Positions 34,111-46,735 of a stretch of DNA of 64,000 bases are shown here, one piece after another (positions within the stretch are counted from its first letter, which is position 1; every line of letters starts with the position of its first letter). Source of the stretch: Rhinopithecus roxellana (Eukaryota; Chordata; Mammalia; Primates; Cercopithecidae); contig NC_044555.1 in NCBI RefSeq assembly GCF_007565055.1, positions 40,798,235 to 40,862,234 on the forward strand, read 5' to 3'. Below the pieces are notes generated by a model. That model made no database searches. It saw only the letters and a list, made by a program, of their open reading frames with translations, and was not told the origin of the DNA. The translations under genes and the position numbers were made by a program.

Positions 34111-35420
34111 AAGCTTAAATAATTGTTAGGAGAAAAGCATAATGAATATAGTTGTGCCTCACCTTGAGGAAAGCAATCAAAATTATAGCTAGGCAAATAG
34201 TATACTGGTCCATAGATTGATATGTACAGGATTATTTCCAGAAATATTCAACATTAGTATTAGTAACATTATTTCATATTAATATAGTTGTATTGATATT
34301 TACCATTGACACTTGAATAGGAGTATATCTTAGATAGGTGGGAAAGAATGAAGAGATTCTTTCAGGAAGGAAGGTAAGAATTAAGAAACAATATGTAGAC
34401 GGACTGAGCCACAAGTTTAACTTTCACGTTCTAATATATAAGAACCAAAACAAGAAAATTTCACTGAAATACTATGGACTATAAACTCTTCATTTATAAT
34501 TTCTTTCTCATCCTAATGCACTTTTCTACAGCAACTCTTTAGAAAAAAAAAAGAAAAAGAAAAAAGAAAATGGAACATTACTCTTATTTTTCCCAAGGCT
34601 AATCAGAAAAAACGGGTACATCTAGTTAACAACCCAAAAAACTGTTAGCTATCTTATGCTGTATAAAGCGGTGCATTGTTTTATAATCACACCCAAATAT
34701 GTAGTTGCGGTATGCTCAAATTTTTCACTGCGCAGAATATAACTCATTCAATTCCAAGCATACAACTCATCTGTTACTATAATATATGTTTGATTAAAAT
34801 GCAGGCCATTGTAGCTCCTTTATCTTCACGAAGTGCCAAAAGAATTTATAAGCATGGAAATGGTATTCAAAACAGATTAACATTTATATTGGTTCTAATT
34901 CACCTCCTAGGTTTAATATCTTCATTTAAAATTGCCTCTGGTTAAAGATTATGCAGGCTCACACACTTTAAGGATGTAGAGCTTAAAGCCATAATGACTA
35001 CTTCAAATTAGTGCTATTCATTATCAGTTCCTTATATTTACAGTAGTGAATTGTTTGAGATATAACAAGGACAGATAAGAGTATCTGATTAAAACTATCA
35101 GGCAATGTTGTAAAACTTCCAAATTGAAGCTTATAAGGCAATATTGATCTATCTTTTTTTTTTTCTCCACCAGTATTTAAGAATTTGCTGATGCTAAAGA
35201 TCAAAAGGATATTTTTTTCCATAGGCTTTAAAAAGCAACCAATCTAAAAATAGAATATTCTAGATTGTATACATCATTGATGCCATGTTCCCCCAACTAC
35301 ATATACATTTAGAAGATTGTCTTTTAAAAAGATTGTGTAAGAAGTAACTTTATTAAACTAACTCATTGACATTGATCCTGAGGAAGTGATTCCTAAGTTA
35401 ATTATTTACACAGCAAGTTA
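34111..35420. other. Unassigned AT-rich DNA
   Basis: No repeat family or gene is recognised. There is an A/G-rich run at about 34542-34570 and a T run near 35155. The 89-codon ORF at 34676-34945 has no recognisable domain and no supporting context. Confidence 0.5.
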
Positions 35421-35436
35421 GAAACAAATCTTCTCT

Positions 35437-35740
35437 TTTTTTTTTTTTTTTTTTTTTGAGACAGAGTCTGGCTCTGTGGCCCAGGCTGGAGTGAGCGGGG
35501 CCATCTTGGCTCACTGCAAGCTCCGCCTCCCGGTTTCCCGCCATTCTCCTGCGTCAGCCTCCCGAGGAGCTGGGACCACAGGCGCCGCCACCACGCCCGG
35601 CTCAATTTTTTTTTGTATTTTTAGTAGAGACGGGGTTTCACCGTGTTAGCCAGGATGATCTCGATCTCCTGACCTGGTGATCCGCCCGCCTCGGCCTTCC
35701 AAAGTGCTGGGATTACAGGTGTGAGCCACCGCGCCGGGCC
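35437..35740 (-). mobile_element. AluY copy
   Basis: An inverted full-length Alu with a T22 head (reverse of the tail) and AluY-type AGCTCCGCCTCCCGG. The perfect 16-bp duplication GAAACAAATCTTCTCT flanks it at 35421-35436 and 35741-35756. Confidence 0.95.
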
Positions 35741-36108
35741 GAAACAAATCTTCTCTAAACCTCATTCTTAAAACGCTCGCTACAAACCATATTAGACATT
35801 CTATTTACTATAAATTGTTTTTAAGGTCAGATTTTACTCTTGCTTGTTTTGTATGAGAAAATATTAAAGTTTATGATATATACTTTTTCAAAATGCAGCT
35901 TATTTTACATTGGGACAGACAGCTATCACAATAACCATGAAATGTCAATATAATTTGGAAATCTGACCTAAAGTACATGAAAAACTTATTATTGGGATTG
36001 TTTAAAATATATTATGAAAACATAGCTTTTATAGTGTGCTAATATGAAAAGGAGAATCGGCAAACATGCACATGCTAACTTGTTATTATTTAAATTTACT
36101 TTTATATC

Positions 36109-36406
36109 TTTTTTTTTTTTTTTTTTTTGAGACAGAGTTTCGCTGTCGTTGCCCAGGCTGTAGTGCAATGGCACAATTTTGGCTCACCACAACCTCTGCC
36201 TCCTGGGTTCAAGCAATTCTCCTGCCTCAGCCTCTGGAGTAGCTGGGATTACAGGCATGTGCCACCACCCTGACTAATTTTGTATTTTTAGTATAGACGG
36301 GGTTTCTCCATGGTCAGGCTGCTTTTGAACTCCAGACCTCAGGTGATCCGCCTGCCTCGGCCTCCCAAAGTGTTGGGATTACAGGCGTGAACCACCGCGC
36401 CTGGCC
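36109..36406 (-). mobile_element. AluS-like copy
   Basis: An inverted Alu with a T20 head, GAGACAGAGTTTCGCTGTCG, and a CACCGCGCCTGGCC end. Confidence 0.93.
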
Positions 36407-37059
36407 CATTTGGTTTAATATTAAATAAGCTTATATCATAGGAGTATATTTAGTAGACCCTGATTTGATAGTACTCTTAGTGACCTACGAATAAAAGTGA
36501 AAAACAAAAACATTGGCTACAGAAATCAATATGACTTGAATATTGTTTTACAGTATTTTCTTAGATATTCAATGGTGGTTGAGGGAAAATATTTCACCAT
36601 CAATTAGGGCAAGTCAGCAGTCTAAAACAGAGGTCATATTTGTACCTTTCAGAGAAAAGAAATTAACTGAAATAATGCACTGGATAAACCTGATGAGAAG
36701 TCAAAATGTTCACTCATGCTGAAGTAGGATGAGAAAAAGTTGTCTACACCTATCGAGTATCAGTAATTGCATTCTGAGATTCAAGGAGCAGTAATTAACC
36801 TAAGAAAGTGGTAAATACGTAGTTATATGTAATATTTACATCTTGAAACACTAATAAATTTGCTTTTCTAGGATAAAGAAAAAATCAGCAAATAAAACCT
36901 AAAATTTATTAATGAAGAGGGTAATTATTGTTGTCCAACGTTCTTAGGAATTTGTATTGGTTTTGCATTGAAGTTCACTATTTTGATTCTATATGCATGT
37001 TAAACTGTCAAGGACAACCATCAAAAGAGAAGAAAGAAAGATTGTAACTTCCAAACAAG
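36407..37059. other. Unassigned DNA
   Basis: AT-rich sequence with no ORF or repeat that I can identify. Confidence 0.5.
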
Positions 37060-37248
37060 CAGAGAGACAAAAAATAAAATGAGAAAAAAAGTAGGGAAAA
37101 AGGAGGTAGAGAGATACAAATGGCAGGAAATTAAAATACAAAATTAAATGGTTGAAATAAATAAAAATACTTCAGTAATTTACCTAAATATGAAGACTTC
37201 AAGGCTCATTACAAAATAAAATCTCACCATAAGCTTTCTATAAGAAAC

Positions 37249-37548
37249 TTTTTTTTTTTTTTCTTTTTTGAGATGGTCTCTCTCTGTCACCCAGACTGGA
37301 GGGCAGTGGTGCCATCTCGGCTCACTGAAACCTTCCCCTCACAGGCTCCAGAGATCCTCCCACCTCACCCTCCCAAATAGCTGGGATGACAGGCCTGTGC
37401 CACCACACCTGGCTAATTTTTATATTTTTTGTGGAGACAGAATTTTGCCATATTGCCCAGGCTGTTCTCTAACTCCCGGACTCAAGTGATCTGCCTGCTG
37501 CAGCCTTCCACAGTGTTGGAATAAAAGGCATGAACCATCTCACTAGGC
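37249..37548 (-). mobile_element. AluJ-like copy
   Basis: A strongly diverged inverted Alu (GAGATGGTCTCTCTCTGTCA, ending CATCTCACTAGGC), with more substitutions than the neighbouring Alus, so probably AluJ age. Confidence 0.88.
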
Positions 37549-37709
37549 TTCCAGAAACATATTTAAATATAGGGTTTATAAAAGTAAAGCATGAAAAAGT
37601 AAAAAAGAAAGCTTAGATACAACTGTTAATAGCACAGTGAAAAACAAACTCTTAAAGGATAAAACATGGATAGAAATAAAGAGGGACTCCACAATGCACA
37701 CACATTTTC

Positions 37710-38022
37710 TTTCTTTTTCTTTTTTTTTTTTTTTTTTTGAGATGGAGTCTCGCTCTATCGCCCAGGCTGGAGTGCAGTGGCCGGATCTCAGCTCACTGCA
37801 AGCTCTGCCTTCCGGGTTTACGCCATTCTCCTGCCTCAGCCTCCCGAGTAGCTGGGACTACAGGCGCCCGCCACCACGCCCGGCTAGTTTTTTGTTTTTT
37901 TTAGTAGAGACGGGGTTTCACGGTGTTAGCCAGGATGGTCTCGATCTCCTGACCTCGTGATCCACCCGTCTCGGCCTCCCAAAGTGCTGGGATTACAGGC
38001 TTGAGCCACCGTGCCCAGCCTC
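37710..38022 (-). mobile_element. Young Alu of Old World monkey type (AluYR-like)
   Basis: A full-length inverted Alu very close to AluY. It carries GGCCGGATCTCAGC, CGGCTAGTTTTTTG and ACAGGCTTGAGCC, bases I associate with cercopithecid AluYR copies. The perfect 14-bp duplication GCACACACATTTTC lies at 37696-37709 and 38023-38036. The low divergence and clean duplication suggest insertion after the Old World monkey lineage split from apes. Confidence 0.93.
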
Positions 38023-38864
38023 GCACACACATTTTCAATTAAGAATATATAGAGGATATATAACACACACACACATGTATCTGTATAGCTGGTGTACTGG
38101 AGTCTCCTGTTGTTGGCTTATGAGAGCTGATAGTTATCTTTTTCTCAGCTCAGCATTATTGACCTCAGCTTATATCTTGGGGAGATTATTTGTGCTACAG
38201 AGATGGATAAACACTATAAATCAGGGCATCTTTTTCCTTGAAGAGAGCTGAACTTCAAACATTTACCAGTACGCCACTCATTTGTATGCATCTAAAAATA
38301 TACAGAGTGGAAATTGACATGACTAGAGCTACAAGGAAAAAATAAAGACATCAGTATAGTAGGGGATTCTAACACTTCTTCCTATAATTGATGTTTTAAA
38401 CAAATAGAAAATCAGTAAGTATAAAAAGGATTTTAATGACACAATCTCACTATAATAGATACATTCAAAACACTGCAACAATAGTTGAAAATACATAATA
38501 TTTAAAGCATATACTATATATTTATGAAACTAACCACATATAAAACCACAGACTGAGTTCCAATAAATATCAAAAGCCTAGTATCATACATTCCACATTC
38601 TTAGATGATTATGCAATTAAGTTAGAAATCTAAAAAATAAAGATAACTTTAAAAATGTACGTATATATGAAACTAATAAATGCACTTCTAAGTAACTTAC
38701 TATGAAAGAAAAAATTATACTGTACATCAGAAAATATTTACAGCTGAAAATAGAAAACTACTTATAAAAATATGTGCAAAGCAAGTTTACCTTAGAAGGC
38801 AGGCTGAAAATAAATGAATTTCAAAACACAAAAGGGTCAAAACTATTTATTAAGAAATAAGAAA

Positions 38865-39160
38865 GGCAGGGAGCGGTGGTTCACGCCTGTAATCCCGGCA
38901 CTTTGGGAGGCCGAGGCAGGCGGATCACGAGGTCAGGAGATCAAGACCATCCTGGTTAACACAGTGAAACCCTGTCTCTACTAAAAATACAAAAAAATTA
39001 GCTGGGCCTGGTGGTGGGCGCCTGTAGTACCAGCTTCTCGGGAGGCTGAGGAAGGAGAACGGTGGGAACCCAGGAGGCGGAACTTGCAGTGAGCCAAAAT
39101 CACACCGCTGCACTCCAGCCTGGGTGACAGAGCGAGACACCCTCTCAAAAAATGAATGAA

Positions 39161-39204
<44 letters not shown>

Positions 39205-39207
39205 AAA
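38865..39207 (+). mobile_element. AluY-like copy with (AATA)n tail
   Basis: It begins GGCAGGGAGCGGTGGTTCAC and contains GGCGGATCACGAGGTCAGG (AluY type). The tail has become an (AAAT)n microsatellite of about 60 bases at 39148-39207. Confidence 0.92.
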
Positions 39208-40162
39208 TGTTAGAAAATAAATTTATAAAATAGGAATCTAATATATAATAGAGAATATAACTTAATCTAAATATCTTCCATTTTAAAAGATAGATTGACA
39301 AATTTCTGCCAAGATGGATGCAGAATAAAAGAGAAAAGTATTTTTAGAAACAAAAATAGAAAATAAAACTTATTCTACATAAATATAAAAGAAGATGCAA
39401 TGAAGAATATGACAATAAATCTGAAAATCTATACAGATTACATTTCTAAAAAGTATTTTCTCCGAAGAAAACACTCTCTAACATGTAAAGAGACTAGAAT
39501 ATCCTTGATATGAAATGGTATAAATAGAACAAAAATTAAGCCATTACCAATATTTTATTAGGCATTAAGCAAGTGAGGGTAGTGATAGACTAAACCTTCA
39601 AGAGCAGTAGGAACTGACTGCCTGACATGAAACGTCAAGGTATCAAAATCATTAAATATGAGTAGAATTGCTTTCGAATCATTTCATTACAATTATGACT
39701 TTATTCATTTTTAAAATTTTTGGATTAATTTATTTTATAATACATAAAATATTGCCTATAATCTCCAACTTAACATTTTATACTTGCTGAATTACATTCT
39801 GATAATCATGTTCAAAATTACACTGTATTAAAATGCCTAAAGCATGACCATTCGAGGATGATTGTGGTTAACTATAATTTATTGTATATTTTTTAAAAAG
39901 CTTGAAGAGAGGATTTTGAATGTTCACAACACAAAGAAATGATAAATGAGGTGATGGGTATGCTACTTATCCTGATTTGACTATTACACCTTGTATACAC
40001 ATATCAAAATATCACTATGTATCCCCAGAATATTTAAAATTATTACATGTCAACTAAAAATAAAAGAAGTCATGTTCAAATCATATACAGTTTCATGATA
40101 TATATGCATATGTATAAAATCATATATAAAGATATATAAAAATCATAAATTATATCTATAAA

Positions 40163-41622
40163 GAAAGGGCATCCAAATAGGAAGAGAGAAAGTCAAACTA
40201 TTTCTGTTTGCAGATGACATGATCCTGTATTTAGAAAACCCCATAGTCTTGGCCCAAAATTTCCTTAAGCTGGTGAAGAAATTCAGTAAAGTCTCCAGAT
40301 ACAAAATCTATGTACAAAAATCAATAGAATTCCTATACAACAACAAGAGTCAAGTTGAGTACCAAATCAAGAATGCAATTCCATTTGCAATTGCCACAAA
40401 AGAATAAAACACTTAGGAATAAAACTAACCAGGAAGGTAAAAAAAATCTCTACAAGAATAACTGCAAAACACTGCTCAAATAAATCAGAGATGACACAAA
40501 CAAATCGAAAAATGTGCCATGATCTTGGATAGGAAGAATCAATATGGTTAAAGTGGCCATAATGCCCAAAACAATTTATAAATTTAATGCCATTTCTATC
40601 AAACTACTAATTACACTCTTCACAAAACTTGAAAAAAATGCTATTTTAAAATTCATATTAAACTAGAAAAGAGCCTGAATAGTAAAGGTAATTCTAAACG
40701 AAAGAATAGAGCTAGAGGCATCATGCTATCTTACTTCAAAATATAATGCAGGGCTACAGTAACCAAAACAGCATGGTACTGGTACAGAAACAGACACATA
40801 GACCAATGTAACAGAATAGAAAGCCCAGAAATAATACAGCACACATACAGGTATCTGATCTTTGACAAAGTTGACAAAAACAAGTAATGGAGAAAGGATT
40901 CCCTATTCAACAAATGATGCTGAGATAATTGGCTAGCTGTATGAAGAGAATTAAAACTGGTCTTTTTAATTACACCAGATAAAAAAAAATAATTCAACAT
41001 GGATTAAAGACTTAAATGTAAAACCAAAAATTATAAAAAAACCTGGAAGACAACCTAGGCAATACCATTCAGGACACAGGCAGGCGCAAAGATTTCATGA
41101 TGAAGATGTTAAAAACAATTGCAACAAAAGTAAAAACTAACACATGGAATGTAATTTAGCTAAAGAGCTTCTGCACAGCAAAATAATCAACAGTGTAAAC
41201 AGCCTACAGAATGGGAGAAAAAATTTGCAAACCATATATCTGACAAAAGTCTAATATCCAGCATCTGTTAGAAACCTAAAGAGATTTACAGCAAAAAAAC
41301 AAAAACAAAAACAAAAACAAAAAACAACAACAACAAAAACAAATAGCTCCATTAAAATTGGGCAAAGGACATGAATATTTTACAAAAAAAAAAAAAAATA
41401 TGTGGCCAACAATCATGAAGAAAAGCTCAACATCACTGATTATTGAAGAAATGCAAATCTAAACCACAACGGATACCATCTCACAGCAGTCATGATGGTG
41501 ATTATTAAAAAGTCAAAAAACAACAGAGGCTGACAAGGTTGTGGAGAAAAAGGAACACTTACACATTGTTGCTGGGAGTGTAAATTAGTTCAACCATTGC
41601 AGAAGAAAGTGTGGTGATTCTC
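40163..41622 (+). mobile_element. L1 fragment (+): ORF2 from the FADD region, 3' end missing
   Basis: It starts abruptly at GGGCATCCAAATAGGAAGAG, a few codons before the RT FADD box (GCAGATGACATGATCCTG). It runs through the ORF2 C-terminal region with many stops and stops at about 41622 without 3'UTR or poly-A. It then abuts an L1 fragment in the opposite direction. A (CAAAAA)n stretch lies at 41296-41340. Confidence 0.85.
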
Positions 41623-42921
41623 CACACTTTTTAATAATCGCCATTCTGACTGGCATGAGATGGTATCTCATTGTGGTTTTCATTTGCATTTCTCTGATGA
41701 TCAGTGCTGTTGAGCCTTTTTACATGTTTGTTGGCCACGTAAATGTCTTCTTTTGAGAAGACATTTGCCCACTTTTTCATCCGGTTGTTTGTTTTTTTTC
41801 TTGTAAATATGTTTAAGTTCCTTGTAAGTACTGGATATTAGACCTTTGTCAGATGCATAGATTGCAAACATTTTCTCCCATTCTGTAGATTGCTTGTTCA
41901 CTCTAATGATAGTATCTTTTGCTGTGCAGACGCTCTTCAGTTTAATTAGATCCCATTTGTCAATTATGGCTTTTGTTGCAATTGCTTTTGGTGTTTTAGT
42001 CATCAAGTCTTTGCCCATACCTATGTCCTGAATGGTGTTGCATAAGTTTTCTTCTAGGATTTTTATCATTTTTGGTTTTACATTTAAGTATTTCATCCAT
42101 CTTGAGTTAATTTTTATAAGGTGTAAGGAAGGATCAAGTTTCAGTTTTCTGCATATAGCTAGCCAGTTTTCCGAGCACCATTTACTGAATAGGAGATCCC
42201 TTCCCCGTTGCTTGTTTTTATGGGGTTTGTCGAATAACAGATGGTTGTAGATGTATGGTGTTATTTCTGAGGTCTGTGTTCTGCTCCATTGGGCTATATG
42301 TCTGTTTTGGTGTCAGTATTACGCTGTTTTGGTTACTGTAGCCTTGTAGTATAGTTTTATGTCAGGTAGCATGATGCCTCCAGCTTTGTTCTTTATGCTT
42401 AGAACTGTCTTGACTATATGGGCTCTTTTTTGATTCCATGTGAAATTTAAAGTAGTTTTTTCTAATTCTGTGAAGAATATCAATGGTAGTTTGATGGGAA
42501 TACCAGTGAATCCATAAATTACTTTGGGCAGTATGGCCATTTTCATGATATTGATTTTTCCTATTCATGAGGACGAAATGTTTTTCCATTTGTTTGTGTC
42601 CTCTCTGATTTCCTTGAGCAGTAGTTTGTGGTTCTCCTTAAAGAGATCCTTCACATCTCATGTTAGTTTTATTCCTGGGTATTTTATTCTCTTTGTAGTG
42701 ATTACAAATGGGAGTTCATTCATGATTTTGTTCTCTGCTTCCCTATTGTGAGTGTAAAGGAATGCTTGTGATTTTTGCACGTTGATTTTGTATCCTGAGA
42801 TTTTGCTGAAGTTGCTTATCAGTTCCAGAAATTTTGGGGCTGAGATAACGGTTTTTCTAAATATAAAATCATGTCATCTGCAAACAGAGACAACATGACT
42901 TCCTCCCTTCCTATTTGAATA
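41623..42921 (-). mobile_element. L1 fragment (-): ORF2 from the FADD region, 3' end missing
   Basis: On the minus strand it starts at nearly the same L1 position as the + fragment beside it (GGTATTCAAATAGGAAGGGA, then the FADD box). It ends before the ORF2 Cys-rich segment. Open pieces remain at 42319-42546 and 41701-42096. There is no 3'UTR or tail at the junction with the + fragment. Confidence 0.85.
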
Positions 42922-45357
42922 CCCCTGGACCTGAGCCCCTAGAAAGAGAAGTGGCCGCAGTCTCTGTGGAGCACCAGAATGGTAATTCTGTGGAATATGG
43001 GTAGCCAAGACAAATGAGTTTCCCCCCAGCAAAGCACATCCTCTCTGCCAAGGGACAAAATGCTTCGTTAAATGGGTTCTGCTCCCAATGCCATCCTACT
43101 GGGTGAGACCTTCCAACAGGGGTTGTCAGACACCCTATACAGGAGCAATCCTACTGGCATTAGGTTGGTGCCCCTCGAGGTCAGAGGTCCCAGAAGAGGT
43201 AACAGGCACCCATTTTTGCTGTTTTCCAGTCTCCTTAAGTGACATCTCCAGGTACATGAGAGAATCCATTGAATAGAGCCCAAAGTGAACCCCCAGAAAA
43301 CAGCAGCAGCCCTACTGAAGAGAGACCTGACTATTGAAAGAAAAACAAACAAGCAAAATGCAACAACAACAAAAATGTCCCCACAAAAACCTCATCCAAG
43401 GGTCAGGAGCCTCAAAGACCATAACTAGACAAATTCATGAAGATGAGAAAGAATCAATGAGAAAGTACTGAAAACCCAAAAGGCCAGAATGCCTCTTTTC
43501 CTCCAAATGATGACAATGTCTCTCCATCAAGCACACAGAACTGGACAGAGGATCAGATGGGTAAATTGACAGAAATAGGCTTCAGAAGATGGGTGATAAA
43601 AACCTACGCTCAGCTAAAAGAGAATGTTCTAACCCAATGCAAAGAAGCTAAGAATCGTGATAAAAAGTTGGAGGAATTGCTAACTAGAATAATCAGTTTA
43701 TAGAGGAACACAAACAACCCGATGGAGCTGAAAAGCACAGCACAAGAATTTTGTGAAGTATACAAAAACATCAACAGATGAATTGACCAAGTGGAAGAAA
43801 GGACATCAGAGTTTGAAGACCACCTTACTGAAATAAGACATGCAGACAAAAATAGAGAAAAGAGAATGACAAGGAATAAACAAAGCCTCCAGGAAATATG
43901 GAACTTCGTAAAAAGACTGAACCTGTGAGAGTCCTACAAAGAGACTTAGATTCCCACACAATAATGTTGAGAGACTTTAAAACCCCACTGTCACTTTTAG
44001 ACAGATCAACAAGACAGAAATTAATAAGGATATTTAGGACTTGAACTCAGATCGGGATCAAGTGGACCTAGTAGATGTCTACAGATCTCTCTACCCCAAA
44101 TCAACAGTATATACGTTTTTCTCAGTGCCACATGGCACTTATTCTAAAATCAACCACATAATTGTAAGTAAAACACTCCTCAACAAATGCAAAAGAAAGG
44201 AAATCATAGCAGTCTCTCAGACCACGGTGCAATCAAATTAGAACTCAGGATTAAGAAACTCACCTAAAACCACACAATTTCATGGAAATTGTAAAACCTG
44301 CTCCAGAGTGACTCCTGGGTAAATAATGAAATTAAGGGAGAAATGAAGACGTTCTCTGAAACCAATGAGAACAAAGAGACAACATATCAGAATCTCTGGG
44401 ACACAGCTAAAGCAGTGTTAAGAGGGAAATTTATAGCACTGAATGCTGACATCAGAAAGCTAGAAAGATCTCAATTTGACACCCTAACATCACAATTAAA
44501 AAAGATAGTCAACCTAATCCAAAAGCTAGTAGAAGGCAAGAAATAACTAAGATTGGGGAAGAATGGAAGGAAATAGAGACACAAAACCCCTCCAAAAATC
44601 AACAAATCCAGGATCTTTTTTTTTTGAAAAAATTAATAAAATGCACTGCTAGCTAGACTAATAAAGAAGAAGAAAGAGAAGACTCAAATAGACACAATAA
44701 AAAATGTTAAAGGGGATATCACCACTGACCCCACAGATATACAAACTACCATCAGAGAACACTATAAACACCTCTATACAAATAAACTAGAAAATCTAGA
44801 AGAAATTGATAAATTTCTTGATGCATACACCCTCCCAAAACTAAACCAGGAAGAAGTCTGATCCCTGAACAGATCAATAACAAGTTCTGAAATTGAGGCA
44901 GTAATTAATAGCCTATCAACCAAAAAAAAAAAAAAAAAAAAAAAAAGGCCCAGGACCAGACAGATTCACAGGTGAATCCTACCAGAAATACAAAGAGAAA
45001 CTGGTACAATTCCTTCTGAAACTATTTCAATTGAAAAGGAGGGACTCCTTCGTAACTGATTTTATGAAGCCAGCATCATCCTGATACACCAAAAAGAGAT
45101 ACAACAAAAACAACAACAACAGCAAAACTTCAAGCCAATATCCCTAATGAACATCAATGCAAAAATTCACAATAAAATACTGGCAAACTGAATCCAGCAG
45201 CACATCAAAAAACTTATCCACCATGATCAAGTCACCTTCATTCCTGGGATGCAAAGCTGGTTCATACGTGCATCGATAAACAGAATTCATCACATAAAAA
45301 GAACCAAAGACAAAAACCACATGGTTATCTCAATAGATGCAGAAAAGGACTTTGATA
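42922..45357 (+). mobile_element. L1 fragment (+): 5'UTR, ORF1 and first part of ORF2
   Basis: It starts in L1 5'UTR sequence (CCTGAGCCCCTAGAAAGAGA), followed by ORF1 remains (CAATGAGAAAGTACTGAAAA; GAACTGGACAGAGGATCAGA), much of the ORF1 3' half deleted, then ORF2 from the endonuclease (44041-44241; 44343-44546). It ends in RT motif A (ATCTCAATAGATGCAGAAAA). An A25 run at 44922-44946 has expanded inside ORF2. All frames are broken. Confidence 0.85.
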
Positions 45358-46375
45358 ATTTTTTGTTTGTTTGTTTTGCTCTTACAGTTTTCAGTAGGAA
45401 ATCTGTGATTATTCTTACATTTGTTCATATGTCAGGGGTCTCATAACCAATCCCCACACTTTCTGTTTCACTAGAATGACTCAGAGGAATCCAAGGCAGT
45501 TGTATTGATGAAACAATTTGTTACAATGGTCAGCAAGAGAGAAATTTGGAGTGTAAATATGTTCAGACTCTACATGTATTTTTTTTTCCTCCTCTGAGGG
45601 TCCACATTTGAGTGTGTGTTTTCTGCAGCAACAAAAATGCAGTAATATATGTGCAATGTTTCTGCCCTGGGAAGTCCATCAGAAACTCAATGCCCCCAAA
45701 TTTGAATAGAAGCCAGTCATGAAGGCATTCTTTGCCAGCCACAATTATCAAAACTTCAGACTCCGAAAAGTAAAAAAAAAAAAGATTTTAGTGTTTGAGG
45801 AAGGCAAAACAAACTTATCAGTGTAAGGAAACTTCTGGCATTCGGGTTCACAGATTACAGTCAAAGTATAGCCCTGTAAGTAAACTCTTCAAAAGATCAA
45901 CCATGCTATGTTAATTCCTATTTGCACTTTGTCTAATATGTCCTTACTTGAAAACTATTATCAGAACTGTTTCAGGTGGCGGGATAAGGCCAATCTGCAG
46001 TATTAACATTAGTCACATCTTCTAATGGCCCTGAGTTTCACCAGATAAAACAGATCTTATTAATGATATAGATCTTTATTAGGAACCAGGTGGCCTTCTC
46101 ATGTTTCTATATTAACCTTTTCCCCTGTCCTAAAGCATTAATTTAGATACAGATAATATGCTAATAATTTATACAGACGTCAGCTTAGCATGCAAGGCAT
46201 ATGTCTATGGCAAATTGTAATATCTGTAACAATTCTGGTGAGTGAATTGATGTTGATTTGAATATTTTCAGAGCTAAGGCAATGGCATGGTCACTTAGCT
46301 AAAGCCAGTGAACACACGCAAGAATCATAATTCCAGAAGACACACATGATACCTCCAGCACAGGTATCCTTTGTA
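45358..46375. other. Unassigned; possibly an ancient ERVL-type LTR remnant
   Basis: No ORF is meaningful here. The blocks CTGGGAAGTCCATCAGAAAC, AAACTTCAGACTCCGAAAAG and ATGCTAATAATTTATACAGA, in that order, recall an old mammalian LTR whose family I cannot name. Confidence 0.3.
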
Positions 46376-46379
46376 AATA

Positions 46380-46735
46380 CATTTTTTTATTGATATGTAA
46401 AAATTTTAAATATTTTTGGAAAGCATGTAATATTTGGATACCTTTGTACAATGTGTAATGTCCGAATCAGGGTAGTTGGGATATTTATCACCTCAAATAT
46501 TTATCTTTCTTTGTGTTGGGAGCATTAAAAATCTTCTAGCTATTTTGAAAACTACAATACCACCTTTTTTTTATCCATTTATCCATTGACTGATTCTTAG
46601 GTTACTTTCATATCTTGGCTATTGTGAATAATGCTGGTATAAACACGAAAGAGAAAATATGTCTTGAATATACTCATTTCCTTCTTTTGAATATATACCC
46701 AGCAGTAGGATTATTAGATAATTTATTATTAGATA
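46380..46735 (-). mobile_element. Older L1, 3'UTR and ORF2 end (left part of split copy)
   Basis: The reverse of an L1M 3'UTR (TCACCTCAAATATTTATCTT) leads into the end of ORF2 (ATATATACCCAGCAGTAGGA). The upstream part of the same ORF2 region appears at 49554, across the younger L1, so this copy hosts that insertion. Confidence 0.7.

Larger units (their letters stand above)
37060..40080 (+). mobile_element. Diverged L1M carrying three Alus
   Basis: Between and around the Alus, old L1M ORF2 sequence appears in order: the start region near 37100-37240, an endonuclease block (38320-38700, with AGTAGGGGATTCTAACACTT), and a 3'UTR at 39830-40075 (GAGAGGATTTTGAATGTTCA, AAATGAGGTGATGGGTATGC). Divergence is high and the exact ends are uncertain. 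It is not coding. Confidence 0.55.

Noticed and set aside
34676..34945. 89-codon ORF in unassigned DNA as a possible small gene
   Set aside because: The region is AT-rich, and there is no recognisable domain, splice structure or promoter; its length is compatible with chance.
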